NCBI RefSeq assembly: GCF_000155955.1
Contig: NZ_GG697142.2
Coordinates: forward strand, 355,689-419,688
Source of the DNA: Mitsuokella multacida DSM 20544
GTDB lineage: Bacteria > Bacillota > Negativicutes > Selenomonadales > Selenomonadaceae
Direction of reading: 5' to 3'
DNA length: 64,000 nucleotides
Shown: piece after piece, positions 51,452 through 61,765 of the stretch
How the letters are laid out: every line of letters begins with the position of its first letter
Position numbering within the stretch: the stretch's first letter is position 1
Position numbers and translations under genes: made by a program
The notes under the pieces: model-generated
What the model saw: the letters and a program-made list of their open reading frames with translations, nothing else
Database searches by the model: none
Told to the model about the DNA's origin: nothing

Positions 51452-53494
51452 ATGGCTAAGGATCTGTTATTTGAAATCGGCACGGAAGAAGTTCCGGCCC
51501 ACGTAATGCCGGGCACACTCGCCCAGCTCAAGGAGAATGCCGAGAAGGCATTCAAGGAGAACCGCATCGCCTTCAAGGCAGTCCGCACGCTCGGCACGCC
51601 GCGCCGCACGGCACTCATCGTCGAAGGCCTCGCGGAGAAGCAAGAAGATGTCGCGAGCGAGAACCGCGGCCCGTCCGTCAAGATCGCTTTCGACGCTGAG
51701 GGCAACCCGACGAAGGCGGCGCAGGGCTTTGCGCGCGGCCAGCACGTCGACCCGAAAGACCTCGTCGTCAAGGACGGCTACGTCTACGCTGAAGTCCACG
51801 AGGAAGGCCAGCCGACGGCCAAGATCCTCGAGACGCTGCTGCCGGAGCTCGTCTGCGGCCTCTCATTCCCGAACAACATGCGCTGGGGCAATCTCGACTT
51901 CAAGTTCATCCGCCCGATCCGCTGGTTCGTCGCGCTCTACGGAGCCGATGTCATCCCGTTCGAGCTCGCGAACGTCAAGTCGGGCCGCACGTCGCGCGGC
52001 CACCGCTTCCTCTCGCAGGGCGACTTTGAGATCGCCGATGCGAAGAGCTACGAGAAGGCCTGCGAGGAGAACTTCATCATCGTCGACCAGGACAAGCGCA
52101 AGCAGATGATCCGCGAGCAGATCGAGGCCGTCGCCAAGGCGAACGGCGGCCAGGCTGAGATCACGGAAGACCTCTTAGAAGAGGTCCTCTACCTCGTCGA
52201 GTACCCGACGGCGCTCTGCGGCAAGTTCGAGGAGAAGTACCTGCAGCTGCCGCCGGAGGCCGTCATCACGCCGATGCGCGACCATCAGCGCTACTTCCCG
52301 GTCAAGACGGCCGAGGGCAAGCTGCTGCCGCTCTTCATCACGGTTCGCAACGGCGGCAAGGAATACCTCGAGACGGTCCAGCACGGCAATGAGCGCGTCC
52401 TGCGCGCCCGTCTCGCCGATGCGCAGTTCTTCTTCGATGAAGACCGCAAGAAGACCCTCGAGGAGCACCGCGAGAAGCTCAAGACGGTCGTCTTCCAGCA
52501 GGGCCTCGGCACGATGTACGAGAAGACGGAGCGCCTTGAGAAGCTTGCCGATTTCATCGCCGATGCCATCGGCGCCGACGAGAAGGCCCACAAGCACGCG
52601 CGCCGCGCGGCCATCCTCTCGAAGGCTGACCTCGTCACGGGCATGGTCACGGAGTTCACGGAACTGCAGGGCATCATGGGCCGCGAGTACGCGAAGCTCG
52701 ATGGCGAGTGCGAGAAAGTCGCCATCGCCATCGACGAGCACTACAAGCCGCGCTTTGCCGGCGACAGCCAGCCGCAGACGACGGCAGGCCGCATCGTGAG
52801 CCTGGCCGACAAGATCGACACGATCGTCGGCACCTTCAGCCTCGGCAAGATCCCGACGGGCTCCCAGGACCCGTTTGCGCTGCGCCGCCAGGCACTCGGC
52901 CTCGTCAACATGATTATCGAGGCCAAGTACCACCTGAGCCTTTCCGCCATCGTCGCCAAGGCCATGGACCTCTATGGCATCGAGGATGAGAAGGCCCGCG
53001 CGAAGATGCAGCAGGATGTGGCCGACTTCATCCGTCTGCGCCTCAAGAACGTCCTCGAGTCCATCCGTTACGACGTCGTCGACGCGGTCCTTGCCGATGT
53101 CGATGACATCTACGCCGTCGCCCTGCGCGCCAAGGCCGTCGCGGACTACGTGGCTTCCACGGATGCAGCCGCTGGCATCCAGGCGTTCGTGCGCGTGGCC
53201 AACCTCGCCAAGAAGGCAGAGTCCGCTGAAGTTTCGGCGGACCTCTTCCAGACAGATGCCGAGCGCAATCTCTTCGCCGCTTACGAGAAGGCCTCCGCTG
53301 CCGTCGCTTCGGAGTCGTATGCAGAGGCCATCACGGCACTCGCTGCACTCGCTGCTCCAATCGACACGTTCTTCGACGATGTCATGGTCATGGACAAGGA
53401 TGAGAAGATCAAGAACAACCGCCTTGGCCTGCTCAAGAGCATCGACCAGCTCGTCAGCCGCATCGCCGACTTCACGAAGATTGTCCTCGCATAA
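51452..53494 (+). CDS. glyS: Glycyl-tRNA synthetase beta subunit
   Basis: GlyS binds tRNA-Gly and contains an HD-like core and a C-terminal anticodon-binding domain. The 680-residue protein starts MAKDLLFEIGTEEVPAHVMP, typical of the family, and contains FPNNMRWGNLDFKFIRPIRW near 138-157. GTG 51446 overlapping the glyQ stop is an alternative start, but the ATG at 51452 has the better-spaced GGGGAG. Confidence 0.96.
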   Translation: MAKDLLFEIGTEEVPAHVMPGTLAQLKENAEKAFKENRIAFKAVRTLGTPRRTALIVEGLAEKQEDVASENRGPSVKIAFDAEGNPTKAAQGFARGQHVDPKDLVVKDGYVYAEVHEEGQPTAKILETLLPELVCGLSFPNNMRWGNLDFKFIRPIRWFVALYGADVIPFELANVKSGRTSRGHRFLSQGDFEIADAKSYEKACEENFIIVDQDKRKQMIREQIEAVAKANGGQAEITEDLLEEVLYLVEYPTALCGKFEEKYLQLPPEAVITPMRDHQRYFPVKTAEGKLLPLFITVRNGGKEYLETVQHGNERVLRARLADAQFFFDEDRKKTLEEHREKLKTVVFQQGLGTMYEKTERLEKLADFIADAIGADEKAHKHARRAAILSKADLVTGMVTEFTELQGIMGREYAKLDGECEKVAIAIDEHYKPRFAGDSQPQTTAGRIVSLADKIDTIVGTFSLGKIPTGSQDPFALRRQALGLVNMIIEAKYHLSLSAIVAKAMDLYGIEDEKARAKMQQDVADFIRLRLKNVLESIRYDVVDAVLADVDDIYAVALRAKAVADYVASTDAAAGIQAFVRVANLAKKAESAEVSADLFQTDAERNLFAAYEKASAAVASESYAEAITALAALAAPIDTFFDDVMVMDKDEKIKNNRLGLLKSIDQLVSRIADFTKIVLA

Positions 53495-53530
53495 GCCGCA
53501 AGCGGCCGCGCGAGTGCATGGCAACAAATA

Positions 53531-53579
53531 AAGAAGGACCTGACAGCCAGTCGGTGCTGGCTGTCAGGCCCTTCTTTTT
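53531..53579. terminator. Long terminator between glyS and the LptA-like gene
   Basis: AAGAAGG(A)CCTGACAGCCAG (53531-53550) pairs with CTGGCTGTCAGG(C)CCTTCTT (53557-53576), followed by T. The two flanking genes converge on it. Confidence 0.92.
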
Positions 53580-53611
53580 GTTCTCTCGATGCGGCATCGG
53601 TGCGGTGCCGG

Positions 53612-54217
53612 TCAGACGATCTTGTTCTTACTGAAGTCGTACTCGACGTGGACGAAGACCTTCTCGCCGTCGCCGTCGATGTAGAGCACATGTCCGTCGA
53701 AGATGCCGAGTTTGTCCTGCCAGCGGTACTCGATGGAGTCGCTGTCGATGGCGAGACCGGGGCGCTTGAGCTTGCAGCGCGTGCCGAAGAAGAACGCCTG
53801 TCCTTCCAGGGGGCGCGCGTAGATGGCCTCGCTGCAGAACACGTTCTCGCCGTCGATGAGGCGGGCCGTGCCCTGCGTCCAGATGGTGCTGAGGTCGCTC
53901 GTGATCTGCGCTTCATCGGCCGTGATCAGGCGGTCGCCGAGGGTGATCCTCACCGTGCCGTGGCAGATGTAGCGGCCAGATTTCTCGTCGTACTGCACGG
54001 AGCGCGCCGATATGGCGGGGCGCTCGTCCTCCAGGAACGAGCTGACGGGATGCACCTCCGTGACATCCGTTACGGAAGTAGCAGATGTCGTGACGGGCTC
54101 TGTCACGGCCTTTGCTGCGGCGGGCGCTGTCGTGCTCGTCAGGAAAATCAGCAGGAGCGGCAGTGCTGCTCGGGGCAGGTCTTGCGTGATGTTTGCTAGT
54201 TGTCGAAATATAAGCAA
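53612..54217 (-). CDS. LptA/OstA-like lipopolysaccharide transport protein
   Basis: The 201-residue product has an N-terminal signal sequence (LPRAALPLLLIFLTSTTAPA) and a Thr/Val-rich spacer. Beta-jellyroll repeats of the OstA/LptA type follow: ISARSVQYDEKSGRYICHGT, ITLGDRLITADEAQITSDL and IDSDSIEYRWQDKLGIFDGH. Such proteins form the periplasmic bridge that moves LPS to the outer membrane, which fits a diderm Firmicute. The TTG at 54217 is preferred because GAGG lies eight bases upstream; the longer reading frame upstream antiparallels dgt and is not coding. The true start is uncertain. Confidence 0.72.
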   Translation of the reverse strand: MLIFRQLANITQDLPRAALPLLLIFLTSTTAPAAAKAVTEPVTTSATSVTDVTEVHPVSSFLEDERPAISARSVQYDEKSGRYICHGTVRITLGDRLITADEAQITSDLSTIWTQGTARLIDGENVFCSEAIYARPLEGQAFFFGTRCKLKRPGLAIDSDSIEYRWQDKLGIFDGHVLYIDGDGEKVFVHVEYDFSKNKIV

Positions 54218-54248
54218 CAGGATCACCTCATTAAGATTCGCTGATTCT

Positions 54249-54277
54249 ATTTTACTCCTGTCATGCCTATTTTGCAA
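54249..54277 (-). promoter_or_regulatory. Promoter of the LptA-like gene
   Basis: On the minus strand TTGCAA (54272-54277) and TAAAAT (54249-54254) have a 17-base spacer. Confidence 0.65.
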
Positions 54278-54433
54278 AATCACAAGAAAAGAGCGGCAGG
54301 CGGCAGGAAATTCCGCATTGTGCGCGTAATATATAATTATATGATAAAAGAGCGTTTTTGTCATCTCTTGCCCGCCCATCTCCAAGCGATAGGCGTGATT
54401 TTTGAGACAAGAAGAGAGGAAAGGAGAGGGGGA

Positions 54434-55447
54434 ATGGCTTTGAATATCCGGGAACGGACCGAGGCGCTTGAATATGAGTATCTTGCGCCCGAAGCAGCCA
54501 AGAGCCGCGAGGCCGGGCGCAAGCGGAAGGATGCGGAGTGCGCGCTGCGCACGAAGTTCCAGCGCGACAGGGACCGCATCCTGCACTCCAAATCCTTTCG
54601 GCGGCTCAAGCACAAGACGCAGGTCTACATCATGGCGGGCGACCACTACCGCACGCGCATGACACACAGCCTCGAGGTCGCGCAGATCTCGAGGACGATT
54701 GCGCGCGGCTTGCGCCTCAACGAGGACCTCGTCGAGGCGATCGCGCTCGGCCACGATGTCGGCCACACGCCGTTCGGGCATGCGGGCGAGTCCGTCATGG
54801 ATGAGCTCACGGGCCATTTCGCCCACAATGAGCAGAGCCTGCGCGTCGTGGAATTCCTCGAGAAGGGCGGCAAGGGGCTCAATCTCACGTATGAGGTCAA
54901 GGATGGCATCGTCAACCACACGGGACCGCATCTGCCGAAGACACTCGAAGGGCGCATCGTGCGCACGGCAGACCGCATCGCCTACCTCACGCATGACTAT
55001 GACGACAGCCTGCGCGCGGGCCTGCTGAAGGATGGCGACCTGCCCGCTGCGGTCTACGAGCGCTTCGGTCGGGACACCTCCTCGATGATCACGAGCATGG
55101 TGGCCGACATGATCGAGAGCTCGGCGGACCTTGCGGACATCCGCCAGTCGGACGAGGTGCGTGAGACCATGGACCTCTTCCGAAGCTTCATGTTCGAGCA
55201 CATCTACCTGTCAGATGCGCTAGCGCACGAGCGCCGTCAGGCCGGCTTCATGCTGCGCCAGCTCTACGCCCACTTCCTCGAGCATCCTGAGGAGTTGCCG
55301 CAGGAGTTCTGCCAGCGCGAGGAGCGCTGGGGACGCGAGCAGACCGTGACGGATTACGTCGCGGGTCTGACGGACAGCTACGCCGTGCAGCTCTTCTCCG
55401 AGATCTTCATCCCGCCCGTCGGGCGCGTCATCCGCTACAGCCGCTAA
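54434..55447 (+). CDS. dgt: Deoxyguanosinetriphosphate triphosphohydrolase-like protein
   Basis: The 337-residue HD-superfamily enzyme should hydrolyse dNTPs (dGTP in E. coli) to nucleoside plus triphosphate. It has FRRLKHKTQVYIMAGDHYRT near 56-75, the metal ligands in RMTHSLEVAQISR near 76, and GHDVGHTPFGHAGE near 107-120. The ATG at 54434 follows AAAGGAGAGGGG; upstream in-frame codons lack signals. It precedes dnaG and rpoD, an order common in Firmicutes. Confidence 0.93.
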   Translation: MALNIRERTEALEYEYLAPEAAKSREAGRKRKDAECALRTKFQRDRDRILHSKSFRRLKHKTQVYIMAGDHYRTRMTHSLEVAQISRTIARGLRLNEDLVEAIALGHDVGHTPFGHAGESVMDELTGHFAHNEQSLRVVEFLEKGGKGLNLTYEVKDGIVNHTGPHLPKTLEGRIVRTADRIAYLTHDYDDSLRAGLLKDGDLPAAVYERFGRDTSSMITSMVADMIESSADLADIRQSDEVRETMDLFRSFMFEHIYLSDALAHERRQAGFMLRQLYAHFLEHPEELPQEFCQREERWGREQTVTDYVAGLTDSYAVQLFSEIFIPPVGRVIRYSR

Positions 55448-55714
55448 GCGGCTGCTGTGCTGTCCTGTGCCCGCCGTGTGTGCGATGTGCGAGAAAATTT
55501 TCGGGATGAAAAAGGAAATCGGGAGTTTTTGCGGAATATATATCTGAAAAACCTGCGCAGAAGACGATCAAAGCGCTTTGTCAAGTGTCTCGAGACGTTT
55601 TTTTGAGTGCGCAGGAAGGTTTTTCGCAGATGGCAGCGAATATACTAAAGTACCCCTTTGATGCGCGCTTGGAGGCGGCATCGGGGGCCGGAAGTATGGA
55701 AGGATGGAATTCAA

Positions 55715-57502
55715 TTGGAACGAATGCGGAATGAGGCGATGGAGGCCTTCGTCGAGCGCGTGAGTGAGCAGACGGATATCCTGCGCATCGTGCAGGGCTA
55801 CGTGCCGCTCAAGCGCCGGGGCAATCGCTACTGGGGATGCTGCCCGTTCCATCAGGAGAAGACCGCATCCTTTTCTGTCCTACCCGACAAGGGCTTCTTC
55901 TACTGCTTCGGCTGTCATGCCGGCGGCAACGCGTTCAAGTTTCTTTCGCTTATCGAAAACATCTCGTATTTTGACGCGATCAAGCTGCAGGCAGAGAAGC
56001 TGGGCATCCCGCTGCCCGAGCGCAAGAGAAGCCCGCAGGAAGTCGCGCGGGACCGCGAGATACAGGACCTGCGCAAGGTCAATGAGCTCGCGCGCGACTT
56101 CTTCCACAACTGCCTGACGATGACGCGCATGGGCGAGCGGGGCAAGGCCTACTTCGCCGCGCGCGGCATCCGCCAGGAGACCATCGAGGAATTTCAGCTC
56201 GGCTACGCACCGCCTGCCTGGGATAAGTTGTCCACGGCTTTCCTCAAGCGTGGAATCAAGCAGGAGTTTTTGCTGGCAAGCGGTCTTTGTGCCGAGCGCA
56301 AGCAGGGAGGCGGCCTCTACGACCGCTTCCGCGGGCGCGTGATCATCCCGATTGCGGATGAGCGCGGGCGCGTCGTCGGCTTCGGCGGCCGCGTCCTCGA
56401 TGATTCGACACCGAAGTATCTCAACACACCGGAGACCGTCCTCTTCAATAAGAGGAAGCTGCTCTTCGGCCTCGACCGCTCGCACCGCGCCATCCAGCAG
56501 GAGGGCCGGGCCATCGTCGTCGAGGGTTACATGGATGCGATATCGGTGTTCGACGCCGGCGTGCACAATGTGGTCGCATCGCTCGGCACGGCGTTCACGC
56601 CGGAGCATGCGAAGAAGCTCTTGCACTACGCACCGGAGATCTGCTTCTGCTACGACAGCGACGAGGCGGGGCAAAAGGCAACGATACGCGCACTGTCCAT
56701 TGTGCGCGATACGGGGGCCCGCGTCCGCGTCATTGTCGTGCCAGACGGCAAGGACCCCGATGAGTTCATCCGCAAGCACGGGGCCGACGCCTTCCGGGCG
56801 CTCGTCGAGAAGGCACTGCCGCTCGTCGAGTACCGCCTGCGCTACGTCCTCTCGCATACGAATTACGACACGCTCGACGGCAAGGTCAAGGCACTCCATG
56901 AGATGATGCCGGTGCTCGCGGGCATCCGCGAGGCGGCCGTGCGCAGCGAGTATGAGCGGCGGCTCGCTCAGACGCTGATGCTCGACGAGGGCATCGTGCG
57001 TTCGGAGCTCCGCCACTACCGTCCCGAAGCGGAGGAAGCGGTGCGCCAGCCCATCCGCAAGGCCGTCGCGAAAGCGGATACGGCCCTCAGGAAGGCCGGC
57101 CGGCTCGTTATCCGCATGGCCTGGCAGGATGCCGCGGTGATCGCGCATCTTGAGACCATCGTGCCACTCGAGGGTATACGCGACCCCGCACAGCGCGAGA
57201 TCCTGACCTTCCTCAAGGCAGCCGCAGAGGAAGGGCGCCCCGTGGATGATATGAGCGCCGCAACGCTCAGCGATGAGGCAGCCGCCGAGCTCTCCCGGTC
57301 GCTCGTCGAAGACCTCGGCGGGCGCGATGAGACCGAAGCTTACGATGATTCTCTACGGGTGCTCCGCAAGGCATATCTCAATGCCCTCTACACGGAGCAC
57401 AGCCGCAAGGCGAATGAATATGCGCAGAACGGCCAGCATGAGGCCTGCCTGCAAGAATTGAATGAGGTAAATAAGATCAAACATGAAATGGATGAATGGT
57501 AA
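55715..57502 (+). CDS. dnaG: DNA primase
   Basis: DnaG makes RNA primers at the replication fork. The 595-residue protein has the CHC2 zinc ribbon (CPFH near 43-46, C64, C67 in [11 protein letters not shown]). The RNA polymerase core follows, then the TOPRIM domain with [12 protein letters not shown] near 270 and [11 protein letters not shown] near 313, and a C-terminal DnaB-interaction region. TTG 55715 fits AAGGATGG and the family start ([18 protein letters not shown]). The gap 55448-55714 has a -10-like TATACT at 55640-55645 but no clear -35. Confidence 0.95.
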   Translation: MERMRNEAMEAFVERVSEQTDILRIVQGYVPLKRRGNRYWGCCPFHQEKTASFSVLPDKGFFYCFGCHAGGNAFKFLSLIENISYFDAIKLQAEKLGIPLPERKRSPQEVARDREIQDLRKVNELARDFFHNCLTMTRMGERGKAYFAARGIRQETIEEFQLGYAPPAWDKLSTAFLKRGIKQEFLLASGLCAERKQGGGLYDRFRGRVIIPIADERGRVVGFGGRVLDDSTPKYLNTPETVLFNKRKLLFGLDRSHRAIQQEGRAIVVEGYMDAISVFDAGVHNVVASLGTAFTPEHAKKLLHYAPEICFCYDSDEAGQKATIRALSIVRDTGARVRVIVVPDGKDPDEFIRKHGADAFRALVEKALPLVEYRLRYVLSHTNYDTLDGKVKALHEMMPVLAGIREAAVRSEYERRLAQTLMLDEGIVRSELRHYRPEAEEAVRQPIRKAVAKADTALRKAGRLVIRMAWQDAAVIAHLETIVPLEGIRDPAQREILTFLKAAAEEGRPVDDMSAATLSDEAAAELSRSLVEDLGGRDETEAYDDSLRVLRKAYLNALYTEHSRKANEYAQNGQHEACLQELNEVNKIKHEMDEW

Positions 57503-57549
57503 CTCACTTGGTAAAAGATGGATGGAACGTGTGGAAAGGAGGCAGTCGA

Positions 57550-58671
<1,122 letters not shown>

Positions 58672-58681
58672 TTGCTGAAGA

Positions 58682-58713
58682 CCAGAGTGCCAGCCACTCT
58701 GGCTTTCTTTTTG
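58682..58713 (+). terminator. Terminator after rpoD
   Basis: CCAGAGTG (58682-58689) pairs with CACTCTGG (58695-58702), followed by CTTTCTTTTTG. Confidence 0.85.
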
Positions 58714-58754
58714 TCAGTCCGCAAAAAAAATTGCATCCGGATGAAAAAAAGGTG

Positions 58755-58783
58755 TTGACAAATGGAGCAGCACTCTCTATAAT
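58755..58783 (+). promoter_or_regulatory. Promoter of tRNA-Asn
   Basis: A perfect TTGACA (58755-58760) and perfect TATAAT (58778-58783) are separated by 17 bases, as expected for a stable-RNA gene. Confidence 0.9.
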
Positions 58784-58801
58784 AATATATGTTGTTGATA
58801 T

Positions 58802-58877
58802 TCCTCGATAGCTCAGCCGGTAGAGCACCTGACTGTTAATCAGGCTGTCGCAGGTTCGAATCCTGCTCGAGGAGCCA
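58802..58877 (+). tRNA. tRNA-Asn (anticodon GTT)
   Basis: This 76-base cloverleaf has acceptor TCCTCGA (58802-58808) with TCGAGGA (58867-58873), anticodon loop CTGTTAA giving GTT, T-loop GTTCGAATC, discriminator G and encoded CCA. Confidence 0.97.
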
Positions 58878-58889
58878 ATTGGACATCCA

Positions 58890-58916
58890 GGGTGTAACGC
58901 TTGTTACACCCTTTTT
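58890..58916 (+). terminator. Terminator after tRNA-Asn
   Basis: GGGTGTAAC (58890-58898) pairs with GTTACACCC (58903-58911) around GCTT, followed by TTTTTC. Confidence 0.93.
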
Positions 58917-58917
58917 C

Positions 58918-58945
58918 TTGTATTGTAATCAAAATGAGATAGAAT
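58918..58945 (+). promoter_or_regulatory. Possible promoter of trmK-nif3
   Basis: TTGTAT (58918-58923) and TAGAAT (58940-58945) have a 16-base spacer, directly after the tRNA terminator. Confidence 0.5.
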
Positions 58946-58982
58946 GTAGAAAGATGGATGGAATGACTGGGGAGGGATTTTC

Positions 58983-59672
58983 ATGAAGCTGGGAGACCGC
59001 TTGCAGGCACTGGCTGACTTCGTACCGCAGGGCAGCCGCGTGGCGGATATCGGCACGGACCACGGCTACCTCGCGGTGGAACTCGTGAAGTCGGGCAAGG
59101 CGAAGTTCGTCGTGGCGAGCGACAAGAACGCGGGCCCTTATGAGGCGGCCGTGCGCACCGTCCGCGAGAATGGCCTGACAGACGAGCGCATCTCCGTGCG
59201 CCTCGGCGACGGCCTGAAGAGCCTGAAGCCCGGGGAAGTCGACACGGTCTGCATTGCCGGCATGGGCGGCACGCTGATGGTCGAGATCCTCGAGGGCTCG
59301 CCTGAAGTCGTCGAGAAGCTCGAGACGCTTGTCCTGCAGCCGCAGAGCGCGGCGGCAGACCTGCGCCGCTGGCTCTACCGCAAGCGCTGGTACATCGAAG
59401 ATGAGTCGCTCGCGCTCGATGATGGCCGCATCTACGAGATCATCAAGGCCAAGCGCGGCCGGCGCAAGATGCCGGAGCCGCTGCTCCTGGAAATCGGACC
59501 CGTCCTCTGGCAGAAGAAGCCGCCTCTCCTGCGCCATCACATCGAGGCCCTGCTCTTCCAGGAGCGCCGCGTCGCGGCGGGCATGGAGAAGAGCGAGGCC
59601 GCGAAGAAGTCGAAGAAGTATCAGGCGGTCATCCGCCATATCAAGGAATTGGGGGAGCATCTGTCATGGTGA
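58983..59672 (+). CDS. trmK: tRNA (adenine(22)-N1)-methyltransferase
   Basis: TrmK makes m1A22 in tRNA. The 229-residue SAM-dependent enzyme begins MKLGDRLQALADFVPQGSRV and has the SAM-binding ADIGTDHGYLAVEL near 21-34 and VCIAGMGGTLMVEIL near 89-103. A helical C-terminal domain rich in Lys/Glu likely contacts tRNA. Its place between rpoD and the nif3-like gene is conserved in Firmicutes. It overlaps the next gene by seven bases. Confidence 0.93.
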   Translation: MKLGDRLQALADFVPQGSRVADIGTDHGYLAVELVKSGKAKFVVASDKNAGPYEAAVRTVRENGLTDERISVRLGDGLKSLKPGEVDTVCIAGMGGTLMVEILEGSPEVVEKLETLVLQPQSAAADLRRWLYRKRWYIEDESLALDDGRIYEIIKAKRGRRKMPEPLLLEIGPVLWQKKPPLLRHHIEALLFQERRVAAGMEKSEAAKKSKKYQAVIRHIKELGEHLSW

Positions 59673-60472
59673 AATGTCAAGTTGTCATGGATGCGCTGGA
59701 GCGCATCGCGCCACATCATCTCGCAGAGGATTGGGATAATCCGGGCCTGCTCGTCGGCAGCCCGGATAGGCAGGTCAGCCGCATCCTCGTCGCGCTCGAC
59801 GTCAGCGACACGGTCGTGCGCCAGGCGGTACACGAGGGAGCGGAGATGATCGTCGCGCACCACCCGCTGCTCTTCAAGCCCATCAAGAAGATCCGCACGG
59901 ATGAGCCGCTCGGCCACCGCCTGCAGGTTCTCTTGCAGCACGACATCGCCGTGGCCGCAGCTCACACGAATCTCGACATCGCCCGCGGCGGCGTCAACGA
60001 TGTGCTCGCCGAGGCCATCGGTCTCTCGAAGCTCTCGAGCTTCGTCATCACGCAGCAGGCGGAAAGCGGCCAGACCGAGAGCCTCGGCCGCATCGGCACG
60101 CTGCCGCAGCCGATGGCAATCCGCGACTTTGCCGAGCAGGTCCGCAAGGCCCTGCCGACGGAGCACGTGCGCTTCGTCGATGCCGGCAGCCGCCCCGTGC
60201 GCAAGGTCGCGCTCTGCAGCGGCGCCGGTGCGGAGTTCATCGCCAAGGCCGCCGCGATGGGGGCCGATGCCTACGTTACGGGCGATGTGCGCTACCACGA
60301 TGCGCAGCACGCGGCGGAGCTCGGCATGCACGTCATCGACGCCGGCCACTTCGGCACGGAGTTCCCCGTCGTCGCTTCGCTTGCGGAGCGCCTGCGCGAG
60401 GAGCTGCGCGGCGAGGGACACGTCGAGGTCATCGCCGACCGCGAGTCGAAGGACTTCTTCTCGCTGGCCTGA
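59666..60472 (+). CDS. Nif3-like dinuclear metal centre protein
   Basis: The 268-residue protein belongs to the NIF3/YqfO family, which has GTP cyclohydrolase I type 2-like folds and binds two metal ions. WDNPGLLVGSPDRQVSRILV near 24-43 and IVAHHPLLFKPIKKI near 62 carry metal ligands, with more in HTNLDIARGGVNDVLAE near 100 and DAGHFGTEFPVV near 229. The short version lacks the inserted PII-like domain of Bacillus YqfO. The biochemical role is unsettled. Confidence 0.9.
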   Translation: MVKCQVVMDALERIAPHHLAEDWDNPGLLVGSPDRQVSRILVALDVSDTVVRQAVHEGAEMIVAHHPLLFKPIKKIRTDEPLGHRLQVLLQHDIAVAAAHTNLDIARGGVNDVLAEAIGLSKLSSFVITQQAESGQTESLGRIGTLPQPMAIRDFAEQVRKALPTEHVRFVDAGSRPVRKVALCSGAGAEFIAKAAAMGADAYVTGDVRYHDAQHAAELGMHVIDAGHFGTEFPVVASLAERLREELRGEGHVEVIADRESKDFFSLA

Positions 60473-60523
60473 CCCTTTGACCGTAGCCCTGCATCTCTGC
60501 GCTCAAGCGCGAAAGGATACCCT

Positions 60524-61465
60524 ATGAATCAGAATCTCTGGCGCAAGCATGCCATGCGCTACCTCCAGATCACAATCGGCTGCCTGCTCGTCTGCCTCGG
60601 CTTCAACCTGTTCCTGATACCGGCACACCTCCTGACGGGCGGCATCAGCGGCGTGGCCCTGATCATCTACTACCTGACCGACCTGCCCGTCGGCATGCAG
60701 AACCTCGTCTACAACCTGCCGATCCTCTACCTCGCTTACCGCGTCTTCGGCCGGCTCTATGCCGTCGACACCATCTTCGGCACGGTCGCCCTGTCGGTCA
60801 TCCTCGATGCGACGCACTTCCTCGTCGACTGGTCCATCTGTGCCGACCCGATGCTCAACTCCATCTTCGGCGGTGTGCTCGCCGGTGTCGGCTTCGGCAT
60901 GGTCTTCCGCGCCAATGCCAATACGGGCGGACTCGACGTCATTGCGGCCGTAACCAAGAAGTACTACTCGCTCGACGTCGGCACAGTCGTCTTCATCCTG
61001 AACTTCCTGATCATCATGGGCTCGGTCGCCCTGTTTGGCATGGAGGTCGCGCTCTTCAGCATCGTCTCCATCTACGTGACGGCGGAGCTGACGAACCGCG
61101 TGGCCGCCGGCCTCAACCGCGAGAAGTCCATCTTCATCGTCTCACCGCAGGCCAAGGCCATCTGCAGCGACATCATGGAGAACGTGCACCGCGGCGCGAC
61201 GTTCATCGACGGCCGCGGCGGTTTCGCCGAGGAGCCGAAGAACATCCTGTTCGTCGTCGTGAGCCTCACGCAGGTCAGCCGCGTCAAGACCATCGTCGCC
61301 CATCACGACCCGCAGGCCTTCATGATCGTCTCCGACACGTCGGAGGTGTCGGGCAAGGGCTTCACGCTCGCCTGTGAGAGTTACGAGGACGCGCGCCGCA
61401 AGTGGCAGCAGACGCACGAGAAGCAGCTCGAGTTCGAGCAGCTGCACGGGAAGCGCGAGAAGTAG
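60524..61465 (+). CDS. YitT-family membrane protein
   Basis: The 313-residue protein has five to six predicted N-terminal membrane segments with GFNLFLIPAHLLTGGISGVA near 26-45 and FRANANTGGLDVIAAVTKKY near 127-146. A C-terminal soluble DUF2179 domain includes GATFIDGRGGFAEEPKNILF near 224-243. YitT proteins are common in Firmicutes and of unknown function. AAAGGATA precedes the ATG. Confidence 0.9.
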   Translation: MNQNLWRKHAMRYLQITIGCLLVCLGFNLFLIPAHLLTGGISGVALIIYYLTDLPVGMQNLVYNLPILYLAYRVFGRLYAVDTIFGTVALSVILDATHFLVDWSICADPMLNSIFGGVLAGVGFGMVFRANANTGGLDVIAAVTKKYYSLDVGTVVFILNFLIIMGSVALFGMEVALFSIVSIYVTAELTNRVAAGLNREKSIFIVSPQAKAICSDIMENVHRGATFIDGRGGFAEEPKNILFVVVSLTQVSRVKTIVAHHDPQAFMIVSDTSEVSGKGFTLACESYEDARRKWQQTHEKQLEFEQLHGKREK

Positions 61466-61494
61466 TTGACGATGCGCGAAATCCCCGCTATAAT
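61466..61494 (+). promoter_or_regulatory. Promoter of leuS
   Basis: TTGACG (61466-61471), a 17-base spacer and a perfect TATAAT (61489-61494). The -35 starts at the stop codon of the YitT gene. Confidence 0.85.
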
Positions 61495-61499
61495 AAGAC

Positions 61500-61746
61500 C
61501 ATATGTAAACACGTAAATCCGAGGATGCAGAGCATTAGGTGTGGAACGTCTCAAGAGAGCCGGCGGCAGCTGAGAGCCGGTGACGAGAAGCGCTGAACTC
61601 ACTGCGGAGGAGCGGCCGGGGCGCCTTCGGGCAAAACGGTCGACGCCTGCCACGTTACGGCACCGAGAGGATGCGCATGCATCAAGCAGGGTGGTACCGC
61701 GAATCATCGTCCCTGACCGTCAGCAATGACGGTCGGGGACTTTTTT
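61500..61746 (+). promoter_or_regulatory. T-box leader, leucine-specific
   Basis: The T-box AGGGTGGTACCGCG lies at 61688-61701. A strong terminator follows (GTCCCTGACCGTCA 61709-61722 with TGACGGTCGGGGAC 61727-61740, then TTTTTT). In Stem I, GAACTC (61595-61600) presents CTC, a Leu codon, at the specifier position. leuS starts 20 bases after the T-run. Confidence 0.92.
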
Positions 61747-61765
61747 AGTTTAGGAGGCAGTCAGC

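Noticed and set aside
53612-55201. Reading the LptA-like gene as a 529-residue protein
   Set aside because: The frame happens to stay open through the region antisense to dgt. Only the part from about 54217 has OstA-type sequence, a signal peptide, a promoter and a ribosome-binding site.
55560-55610. GTCTCGAGAC followed by seven T as a terminator before dnaG
   Set aside because: The palindrome leaves no room for a loop and the stem is too short; it is not convincing.
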